DNA of 55,417 bases from Calorimonas adulescens (GTDB lineage Bacteria; Bacillota; Thermoanaerobacteria; Thermoanaerobacterales; UBA4877). The notes below the pieces were generated by a model, which ran no database searches, had not been told where the DNA came from, and saw only the letters and a program-made list of their open reading frames with translations. A program made the translations under genes and the position numbers. Below, in pieces: positions 42,624 through 52,414 of the stretch. Location: contig NZ_VTPS01000018.1 in assembly GCF_008274215.1 (NCBI RefSeq), positions 1 to 55,417 of the forward strand, written 5' to 3'. The first letter of the stretch is position 1. Every line of letters starts with the position of its first letter.

Positions 42624-43037
42624 ATGCCAATTGAAGTTGGAGCCGTTCTTGAAGGCACGGTGAAAAACATTACAAACTTTGGTGCCTTTGTCCAGCTCCC
42701 TGATGGGAAAACAGGATTGGTCCATATTTCGGAGGTGGCGGACATCTATGTAAAGGATATTCGGGATCACCTGAAGGAAAATGACAAGGTAAGGGTAAAG
42801 GTGCTCTCGGTAGACGATGGAGGAAAGATAAGCCTCTCCATTAAAAGAGCTGTTGAAAAAAAGAAGAGTGGGCCAATGGAGTATGACAGAGGGAGAAAAC
42901 AGGAAAACTTTCAGTCTTTTGAGGATAGGCTGGCAAAGTTTCTAAAAGACAGTGAGGAAAAGCAGCAGCAACTTAAAAAGCACCATGAATCACGAGGTGG
43001 CAGGGGGAATACAAGGGTAAAGAGTTTTGAATACTAA
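42624..43037 (+). CDS. yabR: S1 RNA-binding domain protein (YabR-like)
   Basis: A 137-residue protein with one S1 domain (about 5-75): GAVLEGTVKNITNFGAFVQL, GLVHISEVAD and KVRVKVLSVD. The C-terminal half is charged and probably disordered, ending RGGRGNTRVKSFEY. It probably binds RNA or ribosomes. AAAGGAGG precedes the start. A terminator lies behind it, so ppx can be separately expressed. Confidence 0.88.
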   Translation: MPIEVGAVLEGTVKNITNFGAFVQLPDGKTGLVHISEVADIYVKDIRDHLKENDKVRVKVLSVDDGGKISLSIKRAVEKKKSGPMEYDRGRKQENFQSFEDRLAKFLKDSEEKQQQLKKHHESRGGRGNTRVKSFEY

Positions 43038-43051
43038 ATACCAAAATACAG

Positions 43052-43080
43052 GGCATCTCACCTAATGTGAGATGCCTTTT
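43052..43080 (+). terminator. Rho-independent terminator behind the S1 gene
   Basis: A perfect 10-bp stem GGCATCTCAC/GTGAGATGCC with a 5-nt loop and TTTT. The ribosome site of the next gene (GAGGTGGGG) starts four bases later, outside the stem. Confidence 0.85.
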
Positions 43081-43094
43081 CAATGAGGTGGGGT

Positions 43095-43970
43095 ATGTTA
43101 AAGGCAGCAGTAGATATAGGGACCAACTCTATAAGACTCCTTATAATGGACACCCTTTTAAAGAAGAGGATTCTAAAAAGGGTCTCCATAACCAGGCTGG
43201 GGCAGGGAGTAGACAGTGGCTTTTTAAGAGAGGAAGCAATGAAAAGGACACTAAATGTCATAAAGGGGTATGTCAGCGAAGCCAGAAACTACGGATGCAG
43301 TGTAATGGCATATGCTACCAGTGCTGTCAGGAGTGCCCAAAATAAGGATGAATTTTTGCGTATGGTAAAAGACGAGACAAGCATATGGGTGGATGTTATA
43401 GATGGCGAAACAGAGGCCGAGATTGGCTTTATAGGGGCATCGGCCCTGTTTCCAGATGACGAACTGAAGCTTGTAATAGATATAGGCGGGGGCAGCACGG
43501 AGTTTATCAAAGGCAGGAATAATATTCTGAATAAGTTCAGTCTGGATATGGGCTCTGTCAGATTTACCGAGAGGTTTATTGTAGTTGACAATATATGCGG
43601 ACTATATAAAAAGGTGGAAGATCTTTTAAGACCTCACCTGGATGATATTAAAGGTGCAGAAAGAATAATAGGCATAGGAGGTACTATCACAAACCTAGCT
43701 GCAGTCAGCATGGAACTGGATGAATATGACGAGTCCAGGGTACAGGGATATTATTTAAGAGTAGAAAAGATAAAAGAGATAAGGCAAAAGCTTTGCGAGA
43801 TATCCCCGGATGAGATGAGGAATGTCAAGGGCCTTCAGAAAGGAAGGGAGGACATAATACTGGCTGGTACCGCCATCCTTGAGAAGTGCCTGGATTTGCT
43901 GGAATCAGACGGCATATATGTAAGCGACTGGGACAACCTTGAGGGATACATTCTGAGCAAGGAGAAATAA
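43095..43970 (+). CDS. Ppx/GppA family phosphatase
   Basis: A 291-residue exopolyphosphatase or guanosine pentaphosphatase of the actin-like ATPase fold. Motifs: AAVDIGTNSIRLLI, AYATSAVRSAQN, DGETEAEIGFIGA and LVIDIGGGSTEFI. Length matches the short form without a C-terminal HD domain. Start ATG at 43095 after GAGGTGGGG. In Clostridia it usually follows divIC and yabR, as here; spoIIE, often the next gene, is absent. Confidence 0.9.
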   Translation: MLKAAVDIGTNSIRLLIMDTLLKKRILKRVSITRLGQGVDSGFLREEAMKRTLNVIKGYVSEARNYGCSVMAYATSAVRSAQNKDEFLRMVKDETSIWVDVIDGETEAEIGFIGASALFPDDELKLVIDIGGGSTEFIKGRNNILNKFSLDMGSVRFTERFIVVDNICGLYKKVEDLLRPHLDDIKGAERIIGIGGTITNLAAVSMELDEYDESRVQGYYLRVEKIKEIRQKLCEISPDEMRNVKGLQKGREDIILAGTAILEKCLDLLESDGIYVSDWDNLEGYILSKEK

Positions 43971-44111
43971 TTGTATTTTAGGCGGGCTTTTAGGGTATAT
44001 AAGAAAATTCGGCAGGGAAAATCCACGGAAGACGGCCTGGCCTACGATAAGCTTTCGCTAATTCCTTTTTCCCTGCACATAGCAATTAATAAATTAAGAC
44101 CACATTGTTAA
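43971..44111 (+). CDS. Possible small basic protein
   Basis: A 46-codon frame starting with TTG one base after the ppx stop, five bases after AAGGAGA. The product (start YFRRAFRVYKKIRQGK, then LSLIPFSLHIAINKL) is basic and not recognised. Its DNA also contains the long-range pair GCAGGGAAAA/TTTTCCCTGC, so a non-coding reading is equally possible. The rest of the gap to 44219 shows nothing. Confidence 0.3.
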   Translation: MYFRRAFRVYKKIRQGKSTEDGLAYDKLSLIPFSLHIAINKLRPHC

Positions 44112-44219
44112 CATTGAAGAAATGCCTTCAGGTAATTATGCGGTTTCCTTAAATATCTATATTTTTAGTTAGCTTATTCAGTAAATTTATTGTTTATTTG
44201 TTTCATGAATATGGGGGTT

Positions 44220-45404
44220 TTATCCAAATATTCTTCTATATCTCTCATATATAATAATTGCTAATACTAAGGCAATAAGTGCGACAATTAAGTCAAAAAC
44301 CATAATCATCTGTAATCCATAGATCATTATTTTACCTGTTATTATTGGGATACTAAATGTTGCTAAACCAGATGAGGAATAATAAAAACCCGTACATTTT
44401 CCCTTGCTTTGCGGAAAAAATTGTGTCATGATAGTCAGTACAAGCTGCATGACTCCACCTTCACAAGCAATGCCAATGAGCATTGCAAAGATTCCACACA
44501 TTAATGGAGTTTTAAAAAGCAGCAAGAGCATTACTGCTGCTACAGATACTAATGAATAAATAAGCACTATGTTTGAATCGTTCTTTACATGATCTTCGAG
44601 TTTATATGTCAATGGAACGCATAAAATCGCACCTGCTCCATACAAACTCATTATGATTCTTGAACCTGATACACTAACTCCTGCTATTTCTGATGCATAA
44701 TTAGCTAACCAATTTACTACCACATATGAGGTTGCTTGACAGAAAAAAGAATATAGTACACACACAACAGCATCAAACCATCTGACTTTTTCATTTTTTT
44801 CATAGCCTATAACTTGTTCATCAGTACTATTTTTTATATTTTTCACATATTTTGGGAATTTTCTTGTCGCTATGAAGACCGCATTTGCTCCGATAAATAT
44901 CGCTGGAATAATAAAGGAATATCCTAACCATAACTCTCTAGAAACTAGAAATGCCAACAATAATGGATAAAGGAATTGTCCCCAAGATACAGCAAATCCA
45001 ACAAGTATAGATGCAACACCGGACCTCTCTGGGAAAGCTTCAATCAAAGCTGGATAAGTTCCAGTGTCTAAAAAGGCATTTGCTATTCCACCTAAAAATG
45101 CAAATATAAAACCTATTTGGGGCGTAGGGCTGTATAAAATTCCTAAGAAGAACAAAATATATGTTACAATACCTAATAGAATAAAAGGTTTACGTCCAAA
45201 ACGATCTGACAAAGCTCCAGAGAATACCATGGAAAATATCCTGCCTAATCCTAAAGCTGATATGACCCACAAAACTACCCCTGTTTTGACACCCCACTTT
45301 TCCGATAAGAATTCTGTATTTTGAGCTAAAATTATTGTTCCAGCACCATGAATTATATAGTTAATATATAGCCCTATTCCGGTAGAAAGATACTTATTTT
45401 TCAT
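44220..45404 (-). CDS. MFS permease, quinate/shikimate cluster (copy 2)
   Basis: A 394-residue transporter with 12 membrane helices and the MFS loop motif GALSDRFGRKPFILLG. It starts MKNKYLSTGIGLYINYIIHG and is a clear paralogue of the permease at 46291-47490 (MKNKYFPTVLSLYINYFVHG). With aroD between the two copies and aroE upstream, quinate or shikimate is the likely cargo. It lies at the downstream end of the minus-strand run, 131 bp after aroD. Confidence 0.82.
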   Translation of the reverse strand: MKNKYLSTGIGLYINYIIHGAGTIILAQNTEFLSEKWGVKTGVVLWVISALGLGRIFSMVFSGALSDRFGRKPFILLGIVTYILFFLGILYSPTPQIGFIFAFLGGIANAFLDTGTYPALIEAFPERSGVASILVGFAVSWGQFLYPLLLAFLVSRELWLGYSFIIPAIFIGANAVFIATRKFPKYVKNIKNSTDEQVIGYEKNEKVRWFDAVVCVLYSFFCQATSYVVVNWLANYASEIAGVSVSGSRIIMSLYGAGAILCVPLTYKLEDHVKNDSNIVLIYSLVSVAAVMLLLLFKTPLMCGIFAMLIGIACEGGVMQLVLTIMTQFFPQSKGKCTGFYYSSSGLATFSIPIITGKIMIYGLQMIMVFDLIVALIALVLAIIIYERYRRIFG

Positions 45405-45535
45405 GAGTACTCCTTTCTTACTACATACGATGTTTATAATATTTTACTTTTAATAATATAAAAAGATTGTTTCATATATATAAAGTATATATATGAAAAG
45501 TATGTAACAATCTTTTCGCCATCATTAGAGTTTAA

Positions 45536-46291
45536 CTAGGAGATGTGCAGCAGATTCAATATATTTCTTGCATCTTTTACACTTATCTGACCTGGAGCTG
45601 AAACATGTTTTGCTGCTGCAAATGTCATGCACGAGCCAAATAACTCTCCTGATAATCTAGTTATTACTCCAAGTGATCCCATAGACATTGTAATACATGG
45701 GCGATCGCCCTTTTCTTTTTTCATTTCTAATGTGGCAGAAAGGAGTGTAAGTACATCTTCTTCAGATTTTGGCATCACCGCTATTTTGGTTATGTCTGCG
45801 CCTAGTTCCTGCATTTTAACTAATCGATTTACCAATTCTTCTTTAGATGGAGTTTTACAAAAATCATGATTAGACATTATTACTTTAACATTATTTTCTT
45901 TTGCGAATGCGATGAATTTCTTTACTTCTTCTTCTGTGCTAAATAATTCAACATCTATCAAATCAATACATCTACTTTCAACAGCAGCACGATTGAGTGC
46001 AAAATACTTTTCTTCTGACATCTCATGAACTCCGCCTTCTTTATGTGTTCTGAAGGTAAATAAAAGTGGTTTATTGTATGATTCTCGTATTTTCTTAAGC
46101 AATGATTGTACTTTAGCAAAATCTTCTACGTCTTCATAAAAGTCTGCTCTAAATTCTGCTAGGTCAAAATCAACAGAATTTAAATAGGCAACTTCATCTA
46201 AAATTTCAGCTTCTGTTTTTCCTACTAAAGGAACGCATATTTTTGGTGCTCCTTCATTAAAAGTAATATCTTTTACTTTAACTGTTTTCAT
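45536..46291 (-). CDS. aroD: 3-dehydroquinate dehydratase, type I
   Basis: A 251-residue class I enzyme interconverting 3-dehydroquinate and 3-dehydroshikimate through a Schiff base. The catalytic histidine is in VIMSNHDFCKTPS (about residue 145) and the lysine in DITKIAVMPKSEEDV (about 170); EFRADFYEDV and SMGSLGVITRLSGELFGS complete the picture. Its start overlaps the stop of the upstream permease (TAATG), so they are coupled. The other aromatic-amino-acid genes are absent, so a catabolic role is likely. Confidence 0.92.
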   Translation of the reverse strand: MKTVKVKDITFNEGAPKICVPLVGKTEAEILDEVAYLNSVDFDLAEFRADFYEDVEDFAKVQSLLKKIRESYNKPLLFTFRTHKEGGVHEMSEEKYFALNRAAVESRCIDLIDVELFSTEEEVKKFIAFAKENNVKVIMSNHDFCKTPSKEELVNRLVKMQELGADITKIAVMPKSEEDVLTLLSATLEMKKEKGDRPCITMSMGSLGVITRLSGELFGSCMTFAAAKHVSAPGQISVKDARNILNLLHIS

Positions 46292-47490
46292 TATCTTGTT
46301 GCCTCCTTTACAATTTGTTTATGTCTGATTGCTATAATGATTCCGCAAACAAATCCAATCACAGCAATAACTGCATCAAATCCCATTATACTTGCTATAC
46401 TTGTGGTTGACATTATTCCAGTTATAACTGGTATTGTAAATGATGCAATACTTCCAGATGTATAGAATATTCCTGTAACTGTTCCTTTTCCATAGGGGTA
46501 AATTTCACTCATTAATGTCAACCCTAATTGCATTACTCCACCTGCTGCTGAGAATCCAATTGCAAATGCACCAATGCTGGTTACGGTTGGCGATGGGAAC
46601 AAATAAACAGCACCAAGTGTGATCATTGAGATAAATGTATAAACAACTATTAAAGCACGAGGTTTAACACCTTTTTGTTGTAAAAATGATGATATAAATA
46701 CACAAGCTAAAGAACCTACTGAATAGTAACTCATAAGTGAACGTGAAGCTAATTCACCCATTTGTACTACTGATAAACCATACTTTGTTAACCACTGACT
46801 TACCAAATAAAATGTTGCTTGTGAGATGTATCCATAGACTACAAAGACAATCCCATCAATATACCATTTTGGTTGTTTTTTAAATTCTATTACTGAGGCT
46901 TCTAAACCTTCTTTAGCTGCTTCTTCTGCAGTGTGAGGAGGAAATGGAACCTTTGCTATGAAAATTCCATTTATAACTAAAATTACAATACATAATATGA
47001 AGGAATATCCATACCACATGTTGTTGCTTACGATAAATGCTACTATTAATGGCAGTAAGAATTGTCCACCAGATATAAAGGCTTTAATCAATACGTTCAT
47101 TGTACCCTTTGCTTTAGGATATGATTCCATCAAAGCTGGGTAAGTACCTGCATCTAAGAATGAGTTTGCAATTCCTGCTAAAATACCAAAGACAAATGCT
47201 ATTTGTATATTTGGGCTTAGCAATATACCTACGAAATACGCCAAATATGTGATCATTCCCAAAATAACAAATGGTTTACGCCCAAATTTATCAGATAACT
47301 TCCCTGATACTAGCAAAACAATTAATCGTCCAATACCAAGGGCTGATATAACCCACGCAACTCCTGCACTATTTGTACTCCACTTAGTTGCTAATGCATC
47401 CATATTTTGTGAAAGTATAATAACTCCCATACCATGTACAAAATAATTTATATACAGGCTTAATACTGTTGGAAAATATTTATTTTTCAT
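46291..47490 (-). CDS. MFS permease, quinate/shikimate cluster (copy 1)
   Basis: A 399-residue 12-helix transporter with the loop motif GKLSDKFGRKPFVILG and GIANSFLDAGTYPALMESYP. Overlap with aroD by one base ties it to that enzyme. It is paralogous to the permease at 44220. GGAGGTTTTCAGAC-type sequence precedes the ATG on the minus strand. The cargo is inferred only from neighbours. Confidence 0.82.
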   Translation of the reverse strand: MKNKYFPTVLSLYINYFVHGMGVIILSQNMDALATKWSTNSAGVAWVISALGIGRLIVLLVSGKLSDKFGRKPFVILGMITYLAYFVGILLSPNIQIAFVFGILAGIANSFLDAGTYPALMESYPKAKGTMNVLIKAFISGGQFLLPLIVAFIVSNNMWYGYSFILCIVILVINGIFIAKVPFPPHTAEEAAKEGLEASVIEFKKQPKWYIDGIVFVVYGYISQATFYLVSQWLTKYGLSVVQMGELASRSLMSYYSVGSLACVFISSFLQQKGVKPRALIVVYTFISMITLGAVYLFPSPTVTSIGAFAIGFSAAGGVMQLGLTLMSEIYPYGKGTVTGIFYTSGSIASFTIPVITGIMSTTSIASIMGFDAVIAVIGFVCGIIIAIRHKQIVKEATR

Positions 47491-47611
47491 GTCTGAAAAC
47501 CTCCGATTTATTTAAAATAAAATTCTAAATTGCAATATTAAATGCAGCACACATTGCAAAATCATCATGATTAAGATTTTAAAGAATAAAGCATCTTTAA
47601 GTCATTCTTGG

Positions 47612-47878
<267 letters not shown>

Positions 47879-48757
47879 TTAAAATAAAATATCCTTTATA
47901 TAATCTGTTGGCATATCTTTACCAGTCCACAGTTTAAATGCTGCAGCACCTTGATATAACATCATGCCAAGACCATTCATTGTTATACAGCCTGCATCTT
48001 TCGCTATAGATAATAATTTTGTTTCTCTTGGAGAATAAACGCAGTCATGCACAATTAAACCTGGATGAAGCATAGTTGGATCTGTAATTAAAGATTGACC
48101 TTCAAGAGGCTTCATTCCAACACAAGTTGCATTTATTAATATATCGCTGGATGCAATTTCTGCTCTTAATTTATCTTGATCCTCTAACATATATAATGTT
48201 GCTTTGCAATTTGTCTGTTCATTTACTTTTTTTACTGTTTGTTTTGCTTCTTCAATAAATGAATCGTTGCGGTTAAAAATTGATAATTCTTTCGCACCAT
48301 CTAAAGCAGCCTGAACAATAATGGCAGTTCCGGCACCGCCTGTTCCCATAATAGTGAATTTTTTCCCCTTAACATCCACACCTTTGTCAGCTAATGCTCT
48401 CATGCAACCTATGCCATCTGTAATATAGCCTGTAAGTACTCCATTGTCATTAACAACAGTGTTAACTGAACCAGTCAAGGCAGAAGCATCAGATAATTTA
48501 TCTAAATATTGAACTATTTTTCTTTTATTTGGCATTGTAACGTTGAATCCTCTTACTTTCATTGCTCTCATGCCTTTAACTGTATCTTCCAAAGTATCAT
48601 TATCTACTTCAAATGCTACATATACGTAATCTAACCCTAATTTTTTAAATGCTTCATTATGCATTGTAGGAGACATACTATGTCTAATAGGATATCCTAT
48701 TAATCCAATCAATTCTGTATGCCCTGTAACTCTTTCTGTAACTGCTATTTTACCCAT
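47879..48757 (-). CDS. aroE: Shikimate/quinate dehydrogenase
   Basis: A 292-residue NAD(P)-dependent dehydrogenase. Substrate motif GYPIRHSMSPTMHNEAF, catalytic lysine in VTMPNKRKIVQYL, aspartate in TGYITDGIG, and nucleotide motif MGTGGAGTAIIVQAA, where the loop after the glycine motif (IFNRND) suggests less strict NADP use. In this setting it may oxidise shikimate or quinate. It is the first gene of the minus-strand run, divergent from the LysR gene. Confidence 0.9.
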   Translation of the reverse strand: MGKIAVTERVTGHTELIGLIGYPIRHSMSPTMHNEAFKKLGLDYVYVAFEVDNDTLEDTVKGMRAMKVRGFNVTMPNKRKIVQYLDKLSDASALTGSVNTVVNDNGVLTGYITDGIGCMRALADKGVDVKGKKFTIMGTGGAGTAIIVQAALDGAKELSIFNRNDSFIEEAKQTVKKVNEQTNCKATLYMLEDQDKLRAEIASSDILINATCVGMKPLEGQSLITDPTMLHPGLIVHDCVYSPRETKLLSIAKDAGCITMNGLGMMLYQGAAAFKLWTGKDMPTDYIKDILF

Positions 48758-48834
48758 TTTTTACCCTCCAATTTTAATATAATCTAGATTAACATTTTAT
48801 TATCAAAGATAATATAATATTTAACAATTCATTA

Positions 48835-48900
48835 GTCAAATAGATAAATTTTGAACTAACTATAGATGTTATCTATATATAAATATAATCTTATGATAGA
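48835..48900. promoter_or_regulatory. Candidate LysR operators between aroE and lysR
   Basis: Contains GTCAAATAGATA (48835-48846), the inverted repeat TATAGAT-N3-ATCTATA (48861-48877) and TTATGATAGA (48891-48900). The same elements occur upstream of the reductase gene at 52369-52414. The rest of the 560-bp AT-rich gap (48758-49317) shows no gene. Confidence 0.5.
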
Positions 48901-49317
48901 ATATTTGTGGTGGCCTAAAAAAATAGAATGTGGCACATATTATGTTAAGATAAATGGTAATAAACGTTAAAATAGCGTTGTTGCCCTTGATAAAGTAGAA
49001 CCAAATAGTAATTTAGAAGCACAAAGATCGAAGTAAGCAGATATAAAGCTAACTTTAATAAGTCATTAACATATCAATTCTATTATCTGGCTTAAAGAAA
49101 TTTGTCAATGGTTTGCAAGACGAGGCGGATCTTTTGAAAATATATGCAAAACCTCAATGTTAATAAAGTTTTTTGGGGGTTTAAAATAACCTAAAATATT
49201 TCAAAAATAAAGGGAAGGCAAGTTAAAATACGATAAAAGTTAATAAAACACGGATATACATCAAAATTAATATAAAAACTTTTGACAATAATATGTCCAT
49301 AAAAAGGAGGTAAAAAC

Positions 49318-50232
49318 ATGAAATTAAATCAATTGTATTATTTTAAAAAACTAGCGGAGACACAAAATTTCACTAAAGCAGCTAAAGCGTTGTATATTAC
49401 CCAGCCGTCTCTTTCATATTCTATTAAATGCTTGGAAGAAGAATTAAATACTCCTTTGTTTGAAAAAAAGGGACGTAATATTGTTTTAACAAAATATGGT
49501 AAGATTTTCTTAGAATATGTGAACAAGAGCTTATCTGAAATTGAAAGAGGGACGCAGTTGGTACAAAATTACGGCAGCCCATCACACGGCCATATTGATC
49601 TTGCTTTTATTTACAATATGGGGCATCAGTTTGTTCCTAAGCTTGTAAGCTCTTTTTCGGGCATCGAGGAAAACAAAAACATTACATTTAGTTTGGTACA
49701 AGGTACAAGCAAAGAAGTGTTGAAAATGCTAAAAGATGGAAAATGTGATATAGCTTTTTCTTCATATCTTGAAAATGAAGGAGATCTAGTTTTTAAAAGC
49801 ATTACCAAGGAAGAACTTGTACTAATTACAGCTAAAGACCATCCTCTTGCTAAATATGATGAAATAAATTTAATAGAAGCGAAGGATTACCCCTTTATAG
49901 TATATGGAGAAAGAAGTGGATTGTACAAGTATATTCAAGACATATTTAAAAAAAGCGGTTTTGAACCTATTGTAAAGTGCAGCATTGAAGAAGATCACAC
50001 AATTTGTGGATTTGTAGAGAGTAATTATGGAATTGCAGTTATACCTAAAATTTACACATTATCAAGTTTTAACCTTGCAGTTATACCAATTAAAAATCCC
50101 AAAATAGAGAGAAAAATATACTTAGTTTATAAAAAAAATCGAAAGCTTGCGCCTGCACCGCAGAAGTTTTTGGATTTCATATTTGAAAGGTATCATATTG
50201 ACAAAGAAGATGAACATATTGAAAACATATAA
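49318..50232 (+). CDS. LysR family transcriptional regulator
   Basis: A 304-residue regulator. The N-terminal winged helix (LNQLYYFKKLAETQNFTKAA, then ITQPSLSYSIKCLEEEL) and the two-lobed effector domain are complete. AAAGGAGG lies six bases before the ATG. It sits between the divergent aroE run and the convergent reductase gene, so it is the expected regulator of quinate/shikimate use; shikimate or dehydroshikimate would be the inducer (inference). Confidence 0.88.
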   Translation: MKLNQLYYFKKLAETQNFTKAAKALYITQPSLSYSIKCLEEELNTPLFEKKGRNIVLTKYGKIFLEYVNKSLSEIERGTQLVQNYGSPSHGHIDLAFIYNMGHQFVPKLVSSFSGIEENKNITFSLVQGTSKEVLKMLKDGKCDIAFSSYLENEGDLVFKSITKEELVLITAKDHPLAKYDEINLIEAKDYPFIVYGERSGLYKYIQDIFKKSGFEPIVKCSIEEDHTICGFVESNYGIAVIPKIYTLSSFNLAVIPIKNPKIERKIYLVYKKNRKLAPAPQKFLDFIFERYHIDKEDEHIENI

Positions 50233-50236
50233 AAAA

Positions 50237-50260
50237 AGAGCAGATTTAATTTTCTGCTCT
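50237..50260. terminator. Two-way terminator between lysR and the reductase gene
   Basis: AGAGCAGA/TCTGCTCT, 8-bp stem with an 8-nt loop. On the minus strand it is followed by seven T's, serving the reductase gene; on the plus strand it ends the LysR gene with a weaker T-rich tail. Confidence 0.8.
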
Positions 50261-50277
50261 CTCTTCTATTACAATAT

Positions 50278-52281
50278 TTATCTATTAGTAAATGCACCCA
50301 TAACTTCCAAAATTTTAACAACATTTCTTCCTTCTTCAACACCATTTATTATTTTTCTTACTCTTTTGCTGTCACCAATGTTATACAATTTAATTCCTTT
50401 TTCCTGAACATAATTCTCTAAGTTTTTATAGTCACTGACTTCTGATCTCATTCCAAGACATACAAAGCCATAGTCAAATTTTAAATCTTCTATGCTGCCA
50501 TCAGGATTTTTAACAGTAAAAGAATCTGCATTTACACGTTGAAGTGCTGTATTTGTTAATACTTTAATATTATGCTTTTTAATAATATCAAACATAGAAA
50601 TTTTTGTTATATAATCTAAGTCTTTTGCTAACTGCGGCATCATTTCTACAATTGTTACATCAGCTTCATGTTCAGCAAAGAATTCAGCAACATCTAAGCC
50701 GACTGCTCCTCCGCCTACAACTACAATTTTTCTGCCTTTGCTGTTTTCAAAAGACTTCACATTATTTAAGAAACCAAATATAGATTTAATTTTAGACCCT
50801 TCCTGGTCAACAAAATCACATAAACCTGGAATTGGAGGTAATAATGGCTTTGAACCTGTAGCATTTACAACTAAGTCTGGATTTAATTTATCCAATAATT
50901 CTCTTGTAGCTTTTGTATTTAGTTTCAATGTTAAATTGGGTAGTTTTGCCATTCTATTTTCTAAATATGTTACAAAGTCATGTATTCTTTTCTTAGATGG
51001 TATTAAACCTATCATCCAACATAAACCGCCGACTCTGTCTTTCTCTTCTAATAGTGTAACATTACAGCCAACTTCTGCTGCTGTGCATGCAGCTTCCATA
51101 CCCGCTGAACCTGCACCTATAACAACCACATTAACATTCTTTTTAACATGATTTTTCTTATATGCGTCTTCAAAAATTACATCAGGATTTATGGTGCAGC
51201 GAACTGGCTGTGATCTTCCTATGCGGTGGTCAGCACAACCTATATTGCAGGAAATACATTTTCTTAAATATTTTTCTTCACCTCTGGCTATTTTATTAAC
51301 CCAATTTGGCTCACTTATAAGCCCTCTTCCTATAGCAATTAAATCAGCATCTCCTCTTGCAATTATTTCTTCTGCAATTTGAGGATTTCTAATATTACCT
51401 GATACTACCACAGGTTTGTTAAACTTTTCTTTAAATGCTTTCCCTAAATAACTTCTCCAGCCATCAGCTAAGTCCATTTTATCTATTTGATATTGTATAG
51501 AATCATTTTCTGCAGCTGATACGTTAATTATGTCTATTTTTTCTACCAGATACTTCATTATTTCTAATGTATCTTCTAAAGTATTTCCACCCTCTAAAAA
51601 GTCATCTGCACTTATTCTAAATGAAATTGGGAATTTCGGTCCAACTGCGGCTCTTACACTGTCTAATACAAGGCTGGCAAATCTTGCCCTGTTTTCAATG
51701 CTTCCGCCAAATTCATCTGTTCTTTTATTATATAAAGGGGACATGAACTGGCATATTAAATAGGAATGTCCTCCGTGGATCTCTACAGAATCGAATCCTG
51801 CAAGCTGTGCTCTTGCGGCAGCTTCTCCATATTTTTTCGCTATTTCGTAAATTTCTTCAACTTTTAACTCTCTTGGAATGCTGCCGTTTGTCTTAGACGG
51901 AATATTTGAAGCTGAAACCGGCTGCTTTCCTCCAAGTCTTGCAACATAAGCTGAAGCTCCGGCATGATTCAACTGAATAGATGCTTTAGCGTCATATGCA
52001 TGGATTCTTTCTACTAATTCATAAAGACCAGGTACAAATTGATTGTCATCAATTCTTAATTGTTTCGTTCCATTTGTTCCCATAGGGAAATCAACACAAG
52101 CATTTTCTACGATTATTAAAGCTGTTCCTCCTTTTGCTCTTAGCTCATAGTAGTTCATCATTGTTTCAGATACTTCTCCGTTGAAAGTCGCATAGTTTGT
52201 TCCCATTGGCGGCATGATTATTCTATTCTTAAGTGTCATGCCTTTTACTTGAAGTGGTGAAAATATATTTGGATATTTCAA
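50278..52281 (-). CDS. Old-yellow-enzyme-type NADH:flavin/2-enoate reductase
   Basis: A 667-residue flavin and iron-sulfur enzyme like 2-enoate reductase, FldZ and 2,4-dienoyl-CoA reductase. FMN barrel (about 1-340; IIMPPMGTNYATFNGE, EIHGGHSYLICQFMSP, YNKRTDEFGGS), a 4Fe-4S site CISCNIGCADHRIG...C (about 350-370), and FAD/NADH domain (VVVIGAGSAGMEAAC, VVVGGGAVGLDVAEF). The start is TTG at 52281, seven bases after GGGGGGG. In this cluster it may reduce the double bond of shikimate or dehydroshikimate, letting them act as electron acceptors; a similar neighbour is known to me from Listeria. The substrate is not proven. Confidence 0.85.
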   Translation of the reverse strand: MKYPNIFSPLQVKGMTLKNRIIMPPMGTNYATFNGEVSETMMNYYELRAKGGTALIIVENACVDFPMGTNGTKQLRIDDNQFVPGLYELVERIHAYDAKASIQLNHAGASAYVARLGGKQPVSASNIPSKTNGSIPRELKVEEIYEIAKKYGEAAARAQLAGFDSVEIHGGHSYLICQFMSPLYNKRTDEFGGSIENRARFASLVLDSVRAAVGPKFPISFRISADDFLEGGNTLEDTLEIMKYLVEKIDIINVSAAENDSIQYQIDKMDLADGWRSYLGKAFKEKFNKPVVVSGNIRNPQIAEEIIARGDADLIAIGRGLISEPNWVNKIARGEEKYLRKCISCNIGCADHRIGRSQPVRCTINPDVIFEDAYKKNHVKKNVNVVVIGAGSAGMEAACTAAEVGCNVTLLEEKDRVGGLCWMIGLIPSKKRIHDFVTYLENRMAKLPNLTLKLNTKATRELLDKLNPDLVVNATGSKPLLPPIPGLCDFVDQEGSKIKSIFGFLNNVKSFENSKGRKIVVVGGGAVGLDVAEFFAEHEADVTIVEMMPQLAKDLDYITKISMFDIIKKHNIKVLTNTALQRVNADSFTVKNPDGSIEDLKFDYGFVCLGMRSEVSDYKNLENYVQEKGIKLYNIGDSKRVRKIINGVEEGRNVVKILEVMGAFTNR

Positions 52282-52368
52282 AGCAATTCCCCCCCAAAAA
52301 TTATTTTTGTTAATGAATCGATAAATAAATATCAAACTATAAAAAGTATAAAACGGTTAAATATATAA

Positions 52369-52414
52369 GTCCAATAGATATTTATCTGGATTATGATAGA
52401 CTGCATCTATAGAT
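52369..52414. promoter_or_regulatory. Candidate LysR operators upstream of the reductase gene
   Basis: GTCCAATAGATA (52369-52380), TTATGATAGA (52391-52400) and ATCTATAGAT (52405-52414) repeat the elements seen at 48835-48900. The remainder of 52282-52590 is AT-rich with no gene seen. Confidence 0.5.
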
